Shown here piece by piece: positions 1 through 5,841 of a stretch of 5,841 bases of DNA. The notes below the pieces were generated by a model. It saw only the letters and a list, made by a program, of their open reading frames with translations, was not told where the DNA came from and searched no databases. The translations under genes were made by a program, and so were the position numbers. The stretch spans positions 1 to 5,841 of the forward strand of contig JAITMI010000125.1 in NCBI GenBank assembly GCA_031277435.1, read 5' to 3'. This stretch comes from Pseudomonadales bacterium. Its GTDB lineage: Bacteria > Pseudomonadota > Gammaproteobacteria > Pseudomonadales > Pseudohongiellaceae. The stretch's first letter is position 1. Every line of letters starts with the position of its first letter.

Positions 1-28
1 CCAACAAACCGCGCCGCCCCCCGCAAAA

Positions 29-74
29 CCCCCCCCCCCCCCCCCCCCGGGGGGGGGGGGGGGCGGGGGGGGGG
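29..74. repeat. C/G homopolymer tract, probable artefact
   Basis: Twenty consecutive C (29-48) run directly into fifteen G (49-63), one C (64) and ten G (65-74). The tract is almost a perfect inverted repeat without a loop. Natural bacterial DNA rarely carries such a structure. Poly-G is a known false call of two-colour sequencing chemistry, and joining a poly-G read end to its reverse complement gives exactly this pattern. I infer an artefactual junction, so bases 1-28 may be unrelated to what follows. Confidence 0.75.
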
Positions 75-120
75 CCACGGCGACCTGCACGCCACTACAA
101 AAGCCACTTGCTGCATCGCT

Positions 121-160
121 CCCCCCATCCCAACCTTCCCCCCTGAACGGGGGAAGGGGC
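121..160. repeat. GC-rich hairpin, dispersed-repeat type
   Basis: A perfect 9-bp stem is visible: CCTTCCCCC (134-142) pairs with GGGGGAAGG (149-157) around a six-base loop. It is preceded by a C-rich segment containing CCCATCCCAA. Hairpins of this style, with a 'CCCATCCCAACCTTCCCCC' flank, recur between genes in many proteobacterial genomes, so a dispersed extragenic element is likely. No T-run follows the stem on either strand, so it is not a standard intrinsic terminator. The gene to the left, if any, lies beyond the window or beyond the homopolymer junction. Confidence 0.5.
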
Positions 161-196
161 CGTCCGGCTGGCTGAAATGAATACATACTCAAAACC

Positions 197-235
197 AAAA
201 ATTTTTCGCACCCGCAAAGCACAACGCGCTAGACT
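197..235 (+). promoter_or_regulatory. weak promoter candidate for the transporter
   Basis: This is the only AT-rich patch upstream of the transporter gene. It holds a 10-bp palindrome AAAAATTTTT (197-206), a possible -35 TTCGCA (205-210, four of six consensus bases) and a possible -10 TAGACT (230-235, four of six). The spacing of 19 bases is longer than the preferred 17. The assignment rests on position and weak matches only. No operator was recognised. Confidence 0.22.
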
Positions 236-292
236 CACGCCCCAGCGCGCGCAGGTCCGCCCGGCGCGGCAAAAACAACAACAATTCACGCC

Positions 293-300
293 GGGGAGGA
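293..300 (+). promoter_or_regulatory. ribosome binding site of the transporter
   Basis: GGGGAGGA lies four bases before the ATG at 305 and sixteen bases before the in-frame ATG at 317. The short spacing to 305 is still acceptable and that to 317 is too long, so 305 is the preferred start. Confidence 0.65.
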
Positions 301-304
301 CGCA

Positions 305-1912
305 ATGCCCGCCGCCATGACCGCTCAGGAACGCAAAGTTGTATTGGCTTCGTCGCTGGGCACCGTATTTGAATGGTATGACTTCTATCTGTACGGCTCG
401 CTGGCCGAGATCATCGCCCGGCAATTTTCCTCCAACCTCGACCCCACCAGCGGCCTCATCTTCGCGCTATTGGCCTTCGCGGCGGGCTTTCTGGTACGGC
501 CTTTCGGCGCGCTGGTGTTTGGGCGGCTGGGGGATCGCGCCGGGCGCAAGCACACGTTTTTGATCACCATTCTGATTATGGGCACTTCCACCTTCCTGGT
601 CGGCGTGCTGCCGAGCTACGCCACTATCGGCGTCGCCGCGCCGGTAATCCTGGTGGCGCTGCGGCTCTTGCAAGGGCTGGCTTTGGGCGGTGAATACGGC
701 GGCGCCGCCACCTACGTGGCCGAACACGCGCCGGACGGGCGGCGCGGCGAATACACCGCCTGGATTCAAACCACCGCCACGCTGGGGCTGTTGCTGTCGC
801 TGATGGTGATACTCGGCACTCGCACTCTCTTGGGCGAAGACGCCTTCGCCGCCTGGGGCTGGCGCATTCCCTTTCTGGTGTCGATTCTGCTTTTGGCCAT
901 CAGCGTGTGGATTCGCTTGTCGATTGAGGAATCGCCGATCTTCCAGCGCATGAAGGCTGAGGGTAAAACTTCCAAGGCGCCGCTCACCGAAGCCTTTGGC
1001 CGCTGGGGCAATCTCAAGTGGGTCTTGATCGCGCTGTTCGGGCTGACGGCGGGCCAGGCGGTGGTGTGATACACCGGCCAGTTCTACACGCAGTTTTTCC
1101 TCACCCAGACGCTGAAATTCAACGGTGCCACCGCGAACCTGCTGGTGGGGCTGTCGCTGCTCTTGGGTACGCCTTTCTTCATCGTGTTTGGCCGGCTGTC
1201 GGATCGCATTGGCCGCAAGAAGATCATCATGACCGGCTGCCTGCTCGCCGCGCTCAGTTACTTTCCGCTGTTCCACGCCCTCACCGCCGCCGGCAACCCC
1301 GCGCTGGCGCGCGCCCTGGCGGACAGCCCAGTGCAATTATTGGCCGATCCGTCCGAATGTTCATTCCAATTCAACCCCACCGGCACGGTGAAATTCACCT
1401 CCAGTTGCGACGTGGCGAAACAAGCCCTGGCCAACGCCTCGGTAAATTATGCAAGCACCGCCGCCACTGGCCGCGCCCTCGTGCGCGTTGGCGATGCTGA
1501 ACTGCAAGTCCCCACCGCCGCCGAAGGCGACGCACAATTCCGCGCCGCGCTGAACGAATCCCTGCGCGCGCACGGCTACCCCGCCAGCGCCGACCCGGAG
1601 GCGATCAACAAACCCTTGGTGGTGTTGATTTTGACCATCCTGGTAATTTACGTGACGATGGTCTACGGCCCCATCGCCGCCGCGCTGGTGGAACTCTTTC
1701 CCACCCGCATCCGCTACACCTCAATGTCGCTGCCCTACCACATCGGCAACGGCTGGTTCGGCGGCCTCTTGCCCGCCACCGCCTTCGCCATCGTGGCGCA
1801 AAACGGCAATATCTTCAGCGGCTTGTGGTATCCGGTGGGGATTGCACTGATGACGCTCGTGGTCGGCATCTTGTTCATGCCGGAGACACGGGGGCGGGAT
1901 TTGCGGGATTGA
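305..1912 (+). pseudogene. MHS-family MFS transporter with an in-frame stop
   Basis: This frame encodes a major facilitator transporter of the metabolite:H+ symporter type (sugar/organic-acid porter relatives), an inner-membrane protein with about twelve expected membrane spans. The substrate cannot be told from sequence. Visible family marks are FEWYDFYLYG (22-31), the loop 2-3 motif GRLGDRAGRK (73-82), LLQGLALGGEYGG (121-133), RIPF (187-190), the second-half repeat GRLSDRIGRKK (296-306) and a PETRGRD tail. The frame would give 535 residues, but codon 255 is TGA (1067-1069) between GQAVV and YTGQFY, where relatives have Trp. The frame stays open and family-like for 280 codons afterwards. The lesion is therefore a recent TGG-to-TGA change, a sequencing error or readthrough. 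Without readthrough the product is a 254-residue half transporter. A GTG at 1145 could restart the second half (255 residues), but no good ribosome site precedes it. A loop of about 100 residues (330-435) with Cys352 and Cys368 is expected on the periplasmic side. The gene converges on truA, with three bases between the stops. Confidence 0.8.
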
Positions 1913-1915
1913 TTT

Positions 1916-2746
1916 TCAAAAAAACGGCGGCGCTTCCGTATCTGGAATGGGCAGACCAAAATGCGCCGGGTAGCGCACCGCGATCAGCGTCAGCCCTTGT
2001 GGCGGCGCGGTGGGGGCGGCTTGCGTGCGGTCGCGGCTATCGAGCAGGGTTTTCATCCAGCTTGGGTCGCGGCGGCCATCGCCGATCCATAACAGCGCGC
2101 CAACGATGTTGCGCACCATGTGCAGCAAGAAGGCGTTGGCTTCGATGTCGAGGCAGATATAGCCGCCGTAGCTTTTTACCGTCAATTCCATAACCCGGCG
2201 CATCGGCGTGCGCGACTGGCAGGAGGCGCCGCGAAAGGCGCTGAAGTCGTTTTCTCCCAACAGATACTGCCCCGCTTCGTGCATACGCTCTGCATCGAGC
2301 GGCGCGCCGTGTGAGGCGACGAGCTCCGCCAGGCGCGCCGCGCGGGCGCTTTGGTTATGAATGACGTAGCGGTAACGGCGGCTCAGCGCGCTGAAGCGGG
2401 CATGAAATTCGGCATCGACTTCCTGTGCCCAGCGCACCGCCACTTGCGGCGGCAAGCGCGAATTGGCGCCGCGCACCCAGGCTTTGAGCGGGCGCTGTGC
2501 GGGGGTGTCGAAGTGGACGATTTGCCAGGTGGCGTGAACGCCAGCGTCGGTGCGGCCCGCGCAGTTGACGCGCAGCGGATGCGCGGCAATGCCGGCGAGC
2601 ACGCTTTCCAGCGCTTCCTGTACGGTGGGATAGTGTTGATGAACTTGCGCCTGCCAGCCGCGAAAGGCGGCGCCGTTGTATTCGACGCAGAGCGCGATGC
2701 GGCGGGCGGCGTGAGCGGCGGGCGCGGGAACGGCAAGCGTTTCCAT
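1916..2746 (-). CDS. truA: tRNA pseudouridine(38-40) synthase TruA
   Basis: TruA isomerises uridine to pseudouridine at positions 38-40 in the anticodon stem-loop of many tRNAs, in the cytoplasm. The 276-residue protein has the family's usual length. The catalytic motif GRTDAGVHA is at 64-72, with Asp67 as nucleophile and Arg65 beside it. An RRYRYVI segment (123-129) supplies the conserved active-site Tyr. FRGASCQSRTPMRRV (171-185), FLLHMVRNIVG (206-216) and the terminal GLTLIAVRY (251-259) complete the fold. N-terminal residues 1-15 (Ala/Pro-rich) precede the family core, which begins RIALCVEYNG. No later Met is available, so the ATG at 2746 is kept. Only a weak ribosome site is visible. The start lies eight bases after the fimV-like stop, which suggests translational coupling. 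In many proteobacteria trpF follows truA; here a convergent transporter gene follows. Confidence 0.96.
   Translation of the reverse strand: METLAVPAPAAHAARRIALCVEYNGAAFRGWQAQVHQHYPTVQEALESVLAGIAAHPLRVNCAGRTDAGVHATWQIVHFDTPAQRPLKAWVRGANSRLPPQVAVRWAQEVDAEFHARFSALSRRYRYVIHNQSARAARLAELVASHGAPLDAERMHEAGQYLLGENDFSAFRGASCQSRTPMRRVMELTVKSYGGYICLDIEANAFLLHMVRNIVGALLWIGDGRRDPSWMKTLLDSRDRTQAAPTAPPQGLTLIAVRYPAHFGLPIPDTEAPPFF
1918..1939 (-). terminator. possible weak terminator inside the end of truA
   Basis: On the minus strand ACGG and CCGT (1936-1939 and 1924-1927) can form a 4-bp stem, followed directly by seven T (1918-1924). The T-run encodes the last Phe codons and part of the TGA of truA. The stem is short and its loop is eight bases, so termination would be inefficient. 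The truA and transporter stops are only three bases apart, so any terminator must sit inside a coding end. Confidence 0.25.
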
Positions 2747-2754
2747 GCGCTTTA

Positions 2755-3984
2755 TCAGACTTCGTGTTTCCAGCGTTCCCTCAAGCGCCGCGCTTCGCGC
2801 CGCTGTTTGACGCTGCCATTCATGAGCACTTGTTCCAATAAATCCAGCGCTTCCTCGCGCCTACCCATCGCCATGTAGGCCGCGGCAAGGTCAATTTCGT
2901 TAAGTTCGGGGACGATGTCTTCCGCGGCCACGCTATCTGAAGTCACACCATCATCTACAACCATGGTGTCATCAAAGTGCAAATTGTCGAGATTCACGTC
3001 CAGATCGTCGTTGGCGGTACTGTTTTGTTCTTGCTCCGTACTCTCTCCATGAATGTCGCCATGAATGCCCTCATGAGCATCATCATGGGTGATATCGTCA
3101 TCGACGACGTCGGCGTCCACGATCACCGGCGCTTGAATGGCCACCGGTTCCGTCGGCAAATCGTCGATTATGACGGCAATGGGCTCCAATGGCGGGTCAT
3201 CGGTTTCAACGTCGCTGACAAGTTCCAGATCACCGAACCCGAATTCGTCGGCAGCCTGCTCCATTGGCATATCATCGAACTCGGCATCCCTGACCATGGA
3301 TCGCACTGGCATGTCCTCAAGTTCGTCCATGCTGGTATCGAAAGCAGGGGACAAATCGTCAGTTTTGTCCCTGACGAGCACGGAGTCCATGGGCGGCAGA
3401 TCGTTGAATTCATCATTGGCGTCACTGACATCCAGCGCCAATTCATTGAACGCCGCCCGGCGCCGGCGCGCCTTGAATACCAATAGCAAAGCGAATACCA
3501 GGACAACGAAACCAGCCGCCCCCGCCACAAGCCCCTGATTTTCGCGCACGAGCAACAACATTGAGCTGAGGTCGCGTTCAGGCGGTGTGGCTGGAGTTGG
3601 ATCGGGTTGAGTTTGGGTTTGGGTTTGCGCCAAGCGCTGATTTTCAGCATCAATGACTCCGCGCAGCAAGCTAAGTTGCCCATCGAGCATGGTCAGGCGT
3701 TCATTGAGATCACGATTTTCAATCCGCGCGCGGTCGAGGTTTTCCTCGCTCAGCATCACTTGCCGTTCGAGGCGAGTGATGGCGGTACTGGGTGTTTCGC
3801 GCGCCGCGGGGTCATTTTCGAGCAGAGTCAGTTGGTCGCGCGGTGGCGTGGCTTCAGCGGCCAGCAAGGCGCCGCATAGCGGCAATAGAAGAAGCGTGGC
3901 GGCCAGGCGGCAAGAAAATCCATGCCAAAACCACCCGCCAAAGCGCCCGGTCTGTTTTCCTTGCGATGTGTTAACGACTTGCAT
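2755..3984 (-). CDS. fimV: FimV/HubP-like polar landmark protein, short form
   Basis: FimV/HubP proteins are inner-membrane proteins that mark the cell pole and support type IV pilus assembly, twitching and polar placement of other machines. From the ATG at 3984 the product has 409 residues. It has a signal-peptide-like start (basic stretch, then a hydrophobic stretch at 27-42, likely cleavage near Ala42-Ala43) and a coiled coil (about 67-120). A Gln/Thr/Pro-rich linker follows (120-136), then one membrane span (152-170) and an RRRR stop-transfer signal (173-176). Next comes a very acidic cytoplasmic region (181-358) with repeated [NDE]D[LM]P motifs at 194, 223, 237 and 274. A C-terminal helical segment (359-409, ELNEIDLAAAYMAMGRREEA) matches the FimV C-terminal domain. 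I see no LysM domain in the periplasmic part, and the protein is much shorter than classical FimV (often over 700 residues). The location between asd and truA is the usual fimV place and is strong support. The start is uncertain: ATG 3996 is four codons earlier, and both have weak ribosome sites. The slightly better GGA spacing favours 3984. Confidence 0.8.
   Translation of the reverse strand: MQVVNTSQGKQTGRFGGWFWHGFSCRLAATLLLLPLCGALLAAEATPPRDQLTLLENDPAARETPSTAITRLERQVMLSEENLDRARIENRDLNERLTMLDGQLSLLRGVIDAENQRLAQTQTQTQPDPTPATPPERDLSSMLLLVRENQGLVAGAAGFVVLVFALLLVFKARRRRAAFNELALDVSDANDEFNDLPPMDSVLVRDKTDDLSPAFDTSMDELEDMPVRSMVRDAEFDDMPMEQAADEFGFGDLELVSDVETDDPPLEPIAVIIDDLPTEPVAIQAPVIVDADVVDDDITHDDAHEGIHGDIHGESTEQEQNSTANDDLDVNLDNLHFDDTMVVDDGVTSDSVAAEDIVPELNEIDLAAAYMAMGRREEALDLLEQVLMNGSVKQRREARRLRERWKHEV
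3049..3096 (-). repeat. degenerate 12-bp tandem repeat encoding a His track
   Basis: Four consecutive 12-bp units begin with ATG on the plus strand (3049, 3061, 3073, 3085). The first two are nearly identical (ATGAATGTCGCC, ATGAATGCCCTC); the others are more diverged. On the coding strand each unit supplies one His, giving His300, His304, His308 and His312 in the FimV-like protein, within an Asp/Glu/Gly-rich setting. Repeat expansion in a disordered acidic region is the simplest origin. Confidence 0.6.
3607..3630 (-). repeat. hexanucleotide repeat encoding Gln-Thr
   Basis: The plus strand shows GTTTGG twice in a row (3611-3622) with close variants on both sides. This encodes alternating Gln-Thr (residues 120-126) in the linker between the coiled coil and the membrane span of the FimV-like protein. 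Such a repeat can change length by slippage without breaking the frame. Confidence 0.5.
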
Positions 3985-4054
3985 AACGATGTCCATCAGT
4001 CCAGCCAGGCAGCTCCACCGCTTTCGGCGTTGGAACTGGCGGCCACGCTTTAGC

Positions 4055-4070
4055 GCTCCTATGAGGGAGC
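4055..4070. other. small hairpin between asd and fimV, possibly REP-like
   Basis: GCTCC (4055-4059) and GGAGC (4066-4070) form a 5-bp stem, extendable by one G-T pair to leave a four-base loop. It lies in the 146-base gap between the asd stop and the fimV-like start. The minus-strand reading GGGATTGCTCCCTCATAGGA recalls short repetitive extragenic elements common in proteobacteria. No T-run follows, so it is not an obvious terminator. I saw no convincing promoter for fimV in this gap. An open frame from 4098 runs through the gap into fimV, but it begins with TTG and adds no family-like sequence. Confidence 0.3.
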
Positions 4071-4130
4071 AATCCCGCGCGCCCGTCCAAGTTCTCAAGG
4101 AACACTTTCAAAACCGGTCGCAAGTATCAA

Positions 4131-5162
4131 TCAGAGGTAGTCTTTTATCAATACTTCCGCGATCTGCACGGAATTGAGCGCCGCGCCCTTGCGCAGGTTG
4201 TCCGAGACGACCCACATATCGATGCCGTTGGGGTGGCTGATGTCCTTGCGGATGCGGCCTACCCAGGTGGCGTCGTGGTCGGTGCCGTCGGGGATCGGCG
4301 TGGGGTAGCCGCCGGGTTCGCGCTTGTCCAGAAGTTTGACGCCGGGGGCCTTGGCCAACAGTTCGCGCACTTCTTCGACGGTGATTTTTTCGCGGGTTTC
4401 GATATGCAGCGCTTCGGAATGTGAGTAAAACACCGGTACGCGCACGCAGGTGGGGTTCACCTGGATGTTGGGGTCTTCCATGATTTTCTGGGTTTCCCAG
4501 ACCATTTTCATTTCTTCTTTGGTGTAGCCGTTGTCCTGAAATACGTCGATCTGCGGCAGGACGTTGAAGGCGATCTGCTTGGGGTAGACCTTGATTTCCG
4601 GTTCGCGGCCATTGAGCAGTTGGGCGGTTTGCGCGGCCAGTTCGTCGATCGCTTCCTTGCCGGTGCCGGAGACGCTTTGGTAGGTGGCGACGTTGATGCG
4701 GGCGATGCCAACTTTATCCTGAATCGGTTTGAGCGCTACCAGCATTTGAATGGTGGAGCAGTTGGGGTTGGCGATGATGTTGCGCGGTTTGTAGCGGGCG
4801 ATGGCGTGCGGATTGACTTCGGGGATCACCAGCGGGATGTCGTCGTCGTAGCGGAATTGCGAGGTGTTGTCGATGACGATGCAGCCTGCCGCGCCGGCCT
4901 TGGGGGCGTAGATGGCGGAGACGCTGGCGCCAGCGGAGAAGAGCCCGATCTGCGCTTTGCTGAAATCGAAGTCGGCGAGGTTTTCGACGCTGTATTGTTT
5001 GTTGTTGAAGCTGACGGTTTCGCCCACGCTGCGCTCGCTGGCGAGCAGGTACAGGTTACGCACGGGGAATTTGCGTTCCTCCAGGATGCGGATCATGGTT
5101 TTGCCGACCGCGCCAGTGGCGCCTACTACCGCGACGTCGAACTGCTTTGCTGCGCTGCTCAT
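4131..5162 (-). CDS. asd: aspartate-semialdehyde dehydrogenase
   Basis: Asd reduces aspartyl-4-phosphate to aspartate-4-semialdehyde with NADPH, in the cytoplasm. This is the branch-point step to lysine, diaminopimelate, threonine, methionine and isoleucine. The 343-residue product has the NADP-binding loop VGATGAVG (13-20), phosphate-contacting Arg104 in SQFRYDDD, the catalytic Cys135 in NPNCST (132-137), SVSGTGKEAIDEL (163-175), and RVPVFYSHSE (241-250). The last carries Arg241 and the likely catalytic base His248, seven residues apart as expected. Length and motif style fit the shorter Asd type (about 340 residues) rather than the 367-residue enteric form. The ATG at 5162 is chosen because GGAG lies eight bases upstream. 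An in-frame TTG at 5195 would add eleven residues of non-family sequence and is rejected. The gene follows leuD by 76 bases and precedes fimV by 146 bases, so co-transcription with leuD is plausible. Confidence 0.97.
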   Translation of the reverse strand: MSSAAKQFDVAVVGATGAVGKTMIRILEERKFPVRNLYLLASERSVGETVSFNNKQYSVENLADFDFSKAQIGLFSAGASVSAIYAPKAGAAGCIVIDNTSQFRYDDDIPLVIPEVNPHAIARYKPRNIIANPNCSTIQMLVALKPIQDKVGIARINVATYQSVSGTGKEAIDELAAQTAQLLNGREPEIKVYPKQIAFNVLPQIDVFQDNGYTKEEMKMVWETQKIMEDPNIQVNPTCVRVPVFYSHSEALHIETREKITVEEVRELLAKAPGVKLLDKREPGGYPTPIPDGTDHDATWVGRIRKDISHPNGIDMWVVSDNLRKGAALNSVQIAEVLIKDYL

Positions 5163-5170
5163 GCTTTTTA

Positions 5171-5188
5171 CTCCGGGCTCCTCAGCCC
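5171..5188 (-). promoter_or_regulatory. asd ribosome site with an adjoining stem-loop
   Basis: On the coding strand a 5-bp stem, GGGCT paired with AGCCC around loop GAGG (5175-5188), is followed at once by GGAG (5171-5174) and then eight bases to the asd ATG. The stem leaves the Shine-Dalgarno sequence free but adjacent. It could help keep the site open or mark the leuD-asd junction. No T-run follows it, so it is not a classical terminator. Confidence 0.4.
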
Positions 5189-5238
5189 CCAACAAGATTG
5201 ATAGGTACTAGGTGTTTAGTAGGGTTTCGTGGAGACGT

Positions 5239-5841
5239 TCAAGCAAACAACCACGGCGAACGCTCACGCCACTTCTGTTCAAAGGCTTTAATTTCCGTCG
5301 CGTGCTGCATGGTCAGGCCGATGTCATCCAGGCCGTTGAGCAGTACGTGTTTGCGCGCCGGTTCCACCTCGAACTTGAGCACGCCGCCATCGGGCTTGGT
5401 GATGGTTTGCGCCGCCAAATCCACGGCCAGGGTATAGCCTTCTTGGGCGAAGGTTTCCTGAAACAGTTGATCGACGGTTTTTTCATCTAAAACAATGCAC
5501 AAGATGCCATTCTTCACGCAATTGTTGAAGAAAATATCGGCGAAGCTCGGGGCGATGATGCAGCGGATGCCGTAGTCGTCGAGCGCCCAGGGCGCGTGTT
5601 CGCGGCTGGAGCCGCAGCCGAAGTTTTCCCGCGCCAGCAGGATCGAGACGCCTTGATAACGCGGCTGATTGCCGACGAAATCCGGATTGAGCGGGCGCCC
5701 GGCGCAATCCTGGTCGGGCTCGCCTTTGTCGAGGTAGCGCGCTTCGTCGAACAGGTTTTTGCCGAAGCCGGTGCGCTTGATCGATTTCAAGAACTGCTTG
5801 GGGATGATGTAGTCGGTATCGACGTTGGCGCGATCAAGCGG
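5239..5841 (-). CDS. leuD: 3-isopropylmalate dehydratase small subunit (5' partial)
   Basis: LeuD pairs with LeuC, the iron-sulfur large subunit, to isomerise 2-isopropylmalate to 3-isopropylmalate in leucine biosynthesis in the cytoplasm. The window shows 200 residues, starting inside the conserved N-terminus at [17 protein letters not shown]. The family is usually about 212 residues, so roughly a dozen residues including the start lie past the right edge. The diagnostic [15 protein letters not shown] segment is at visible residues 73-87, followed by [12 protein letters not shown] (97-108). A TTG at 5790 opens a shorter frame but lies within the conserved core and is not a real start. leuC is expected just upstream, beyond the edge. 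leuB, which commonly follows leuD in this neighbourhood, is absent; asd follows after 76 bases. Confidence 0.96.
   Translation of the reverse strand, partial: PLDRANVDTDYIIPKQFLKSIKRTGFGKNLFDEARYLDKGEPDQDCAGRPLNPDFVGNQPRYQGVSILLARENFGCGSSREHAPWALDDYGIRCIIAPSFADIFFNNCVKNGILCIVLDEKTVDQLFQETFAQEGYTLAVDLAAQTITKPDGGVLKFEVEPARKHVLLNGLDDIGLTMQHATEIKAFEQKWRERSPWLFA

Noticed and set aside
134..157. Hairpin as an intrinsic terminator
   Set aside because: Neither strand has a T-run after the stem.
1067..1069. TGA as selenocysteine codon or whole-genome TGA-to-Trp recoding
   Set aside because: The site is a Trp position in the family, no selenocysteine element is evident after it, and TGA serves as the stop of every gene in the window.
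467..1336. Long 289-codon open frame on the minus strand opposite the transporter
   Set aside because: Its Gln/Arg/Gly-rich translation has no domain pattern, and it lies antisense to a frame with clear family motifs. High GC content explains its length.
2351..2878. 175-codon plus-strand open frame opposite truA and the end of fimV
   Set aside because: It spans two real genes on the other strand, has no recognisable domain, and no ribosome site.
3137..3538. Ser-rich plus-strand open frame opposite fimV
   Set aside because: The Ser richness is the frame-shifted complement of the Asp/Glu codons in the acidic FimV region.
3985..4098. TTG-initiated N-terminal extension of the FimV-like protein
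   Set aside because: It adds 38 residues before the signal peptide, has no good ribosome site, and covers the intergenic hairpin. The ATG at 3984 or 3996 is preferred.
4620..5201. 193-codon plus-strand open frame opposite asd
   Set aside because: The Gly/Val/Asp-rich composition is typical of an antisense shadow; asd motifs on the other strand are unambiguous.

Overview
The window looks like a piece of a GC-rich proteobacterial chromosome. The leuD-asd-fimV-truA block is a gene order I associate with Beta- and Gammaproteobacteria, and FimV/HubP proteins are typical of those classes. No species can be assigned from sequence alone. The standard genetic code fits: all five coding frames end in TGA, and tryptophan is written TGG elsewhere.

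Left part (1-304): no gene is visible. A run of 20 C followed by 15 G, one C and 10 G (29-74) looks like a sequencing or assembly artefact, so bases 1-28 may not belong next to the rest. After it come a strong GC-rich hairpin (134-157) that resembles a dispersed intergenic repeat, an AT-rich patch with a weak promoter candidate, and a clear Shine-Dalgarno sequence. The plus-strand gene at 305-1912 encodes a metabolite:H+ symporter-type major facilitator transporter. It is interrupted by one in-frame TGA (1067-1069), at a position where the family has tryptophan.

Right part (1916-5841, all minus strand, read right to left): leuD (5' end outside the window), asd, a short fimV/hubP-like gene and truA. 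leuD and asd serve leucine biosynthesis and the aspartate family of amino acids. The FimV-like protein is a predicted inner-membrane polar landmark protein. TruA modifies tRNA. The functions are unrelated, and the cluster is best seen as a conserved neighbourhood, probably partly co-transcribed. Two departures from the usual order stand out: leuB is absent between leuD and asd, and truA is followed by the convergent transporter gene, three bases away, rather than by trpF.

I see no CRISPR array, transposase, phage gene, RNA gene or defence system. I found no convincing undescribed system. The points most worth checking are the in-frame stop in the transporter, the C/G homopolymer junction, the FimV variant without a visible LysM domain and with a regularly spaced histidine track, and the missing leuB.
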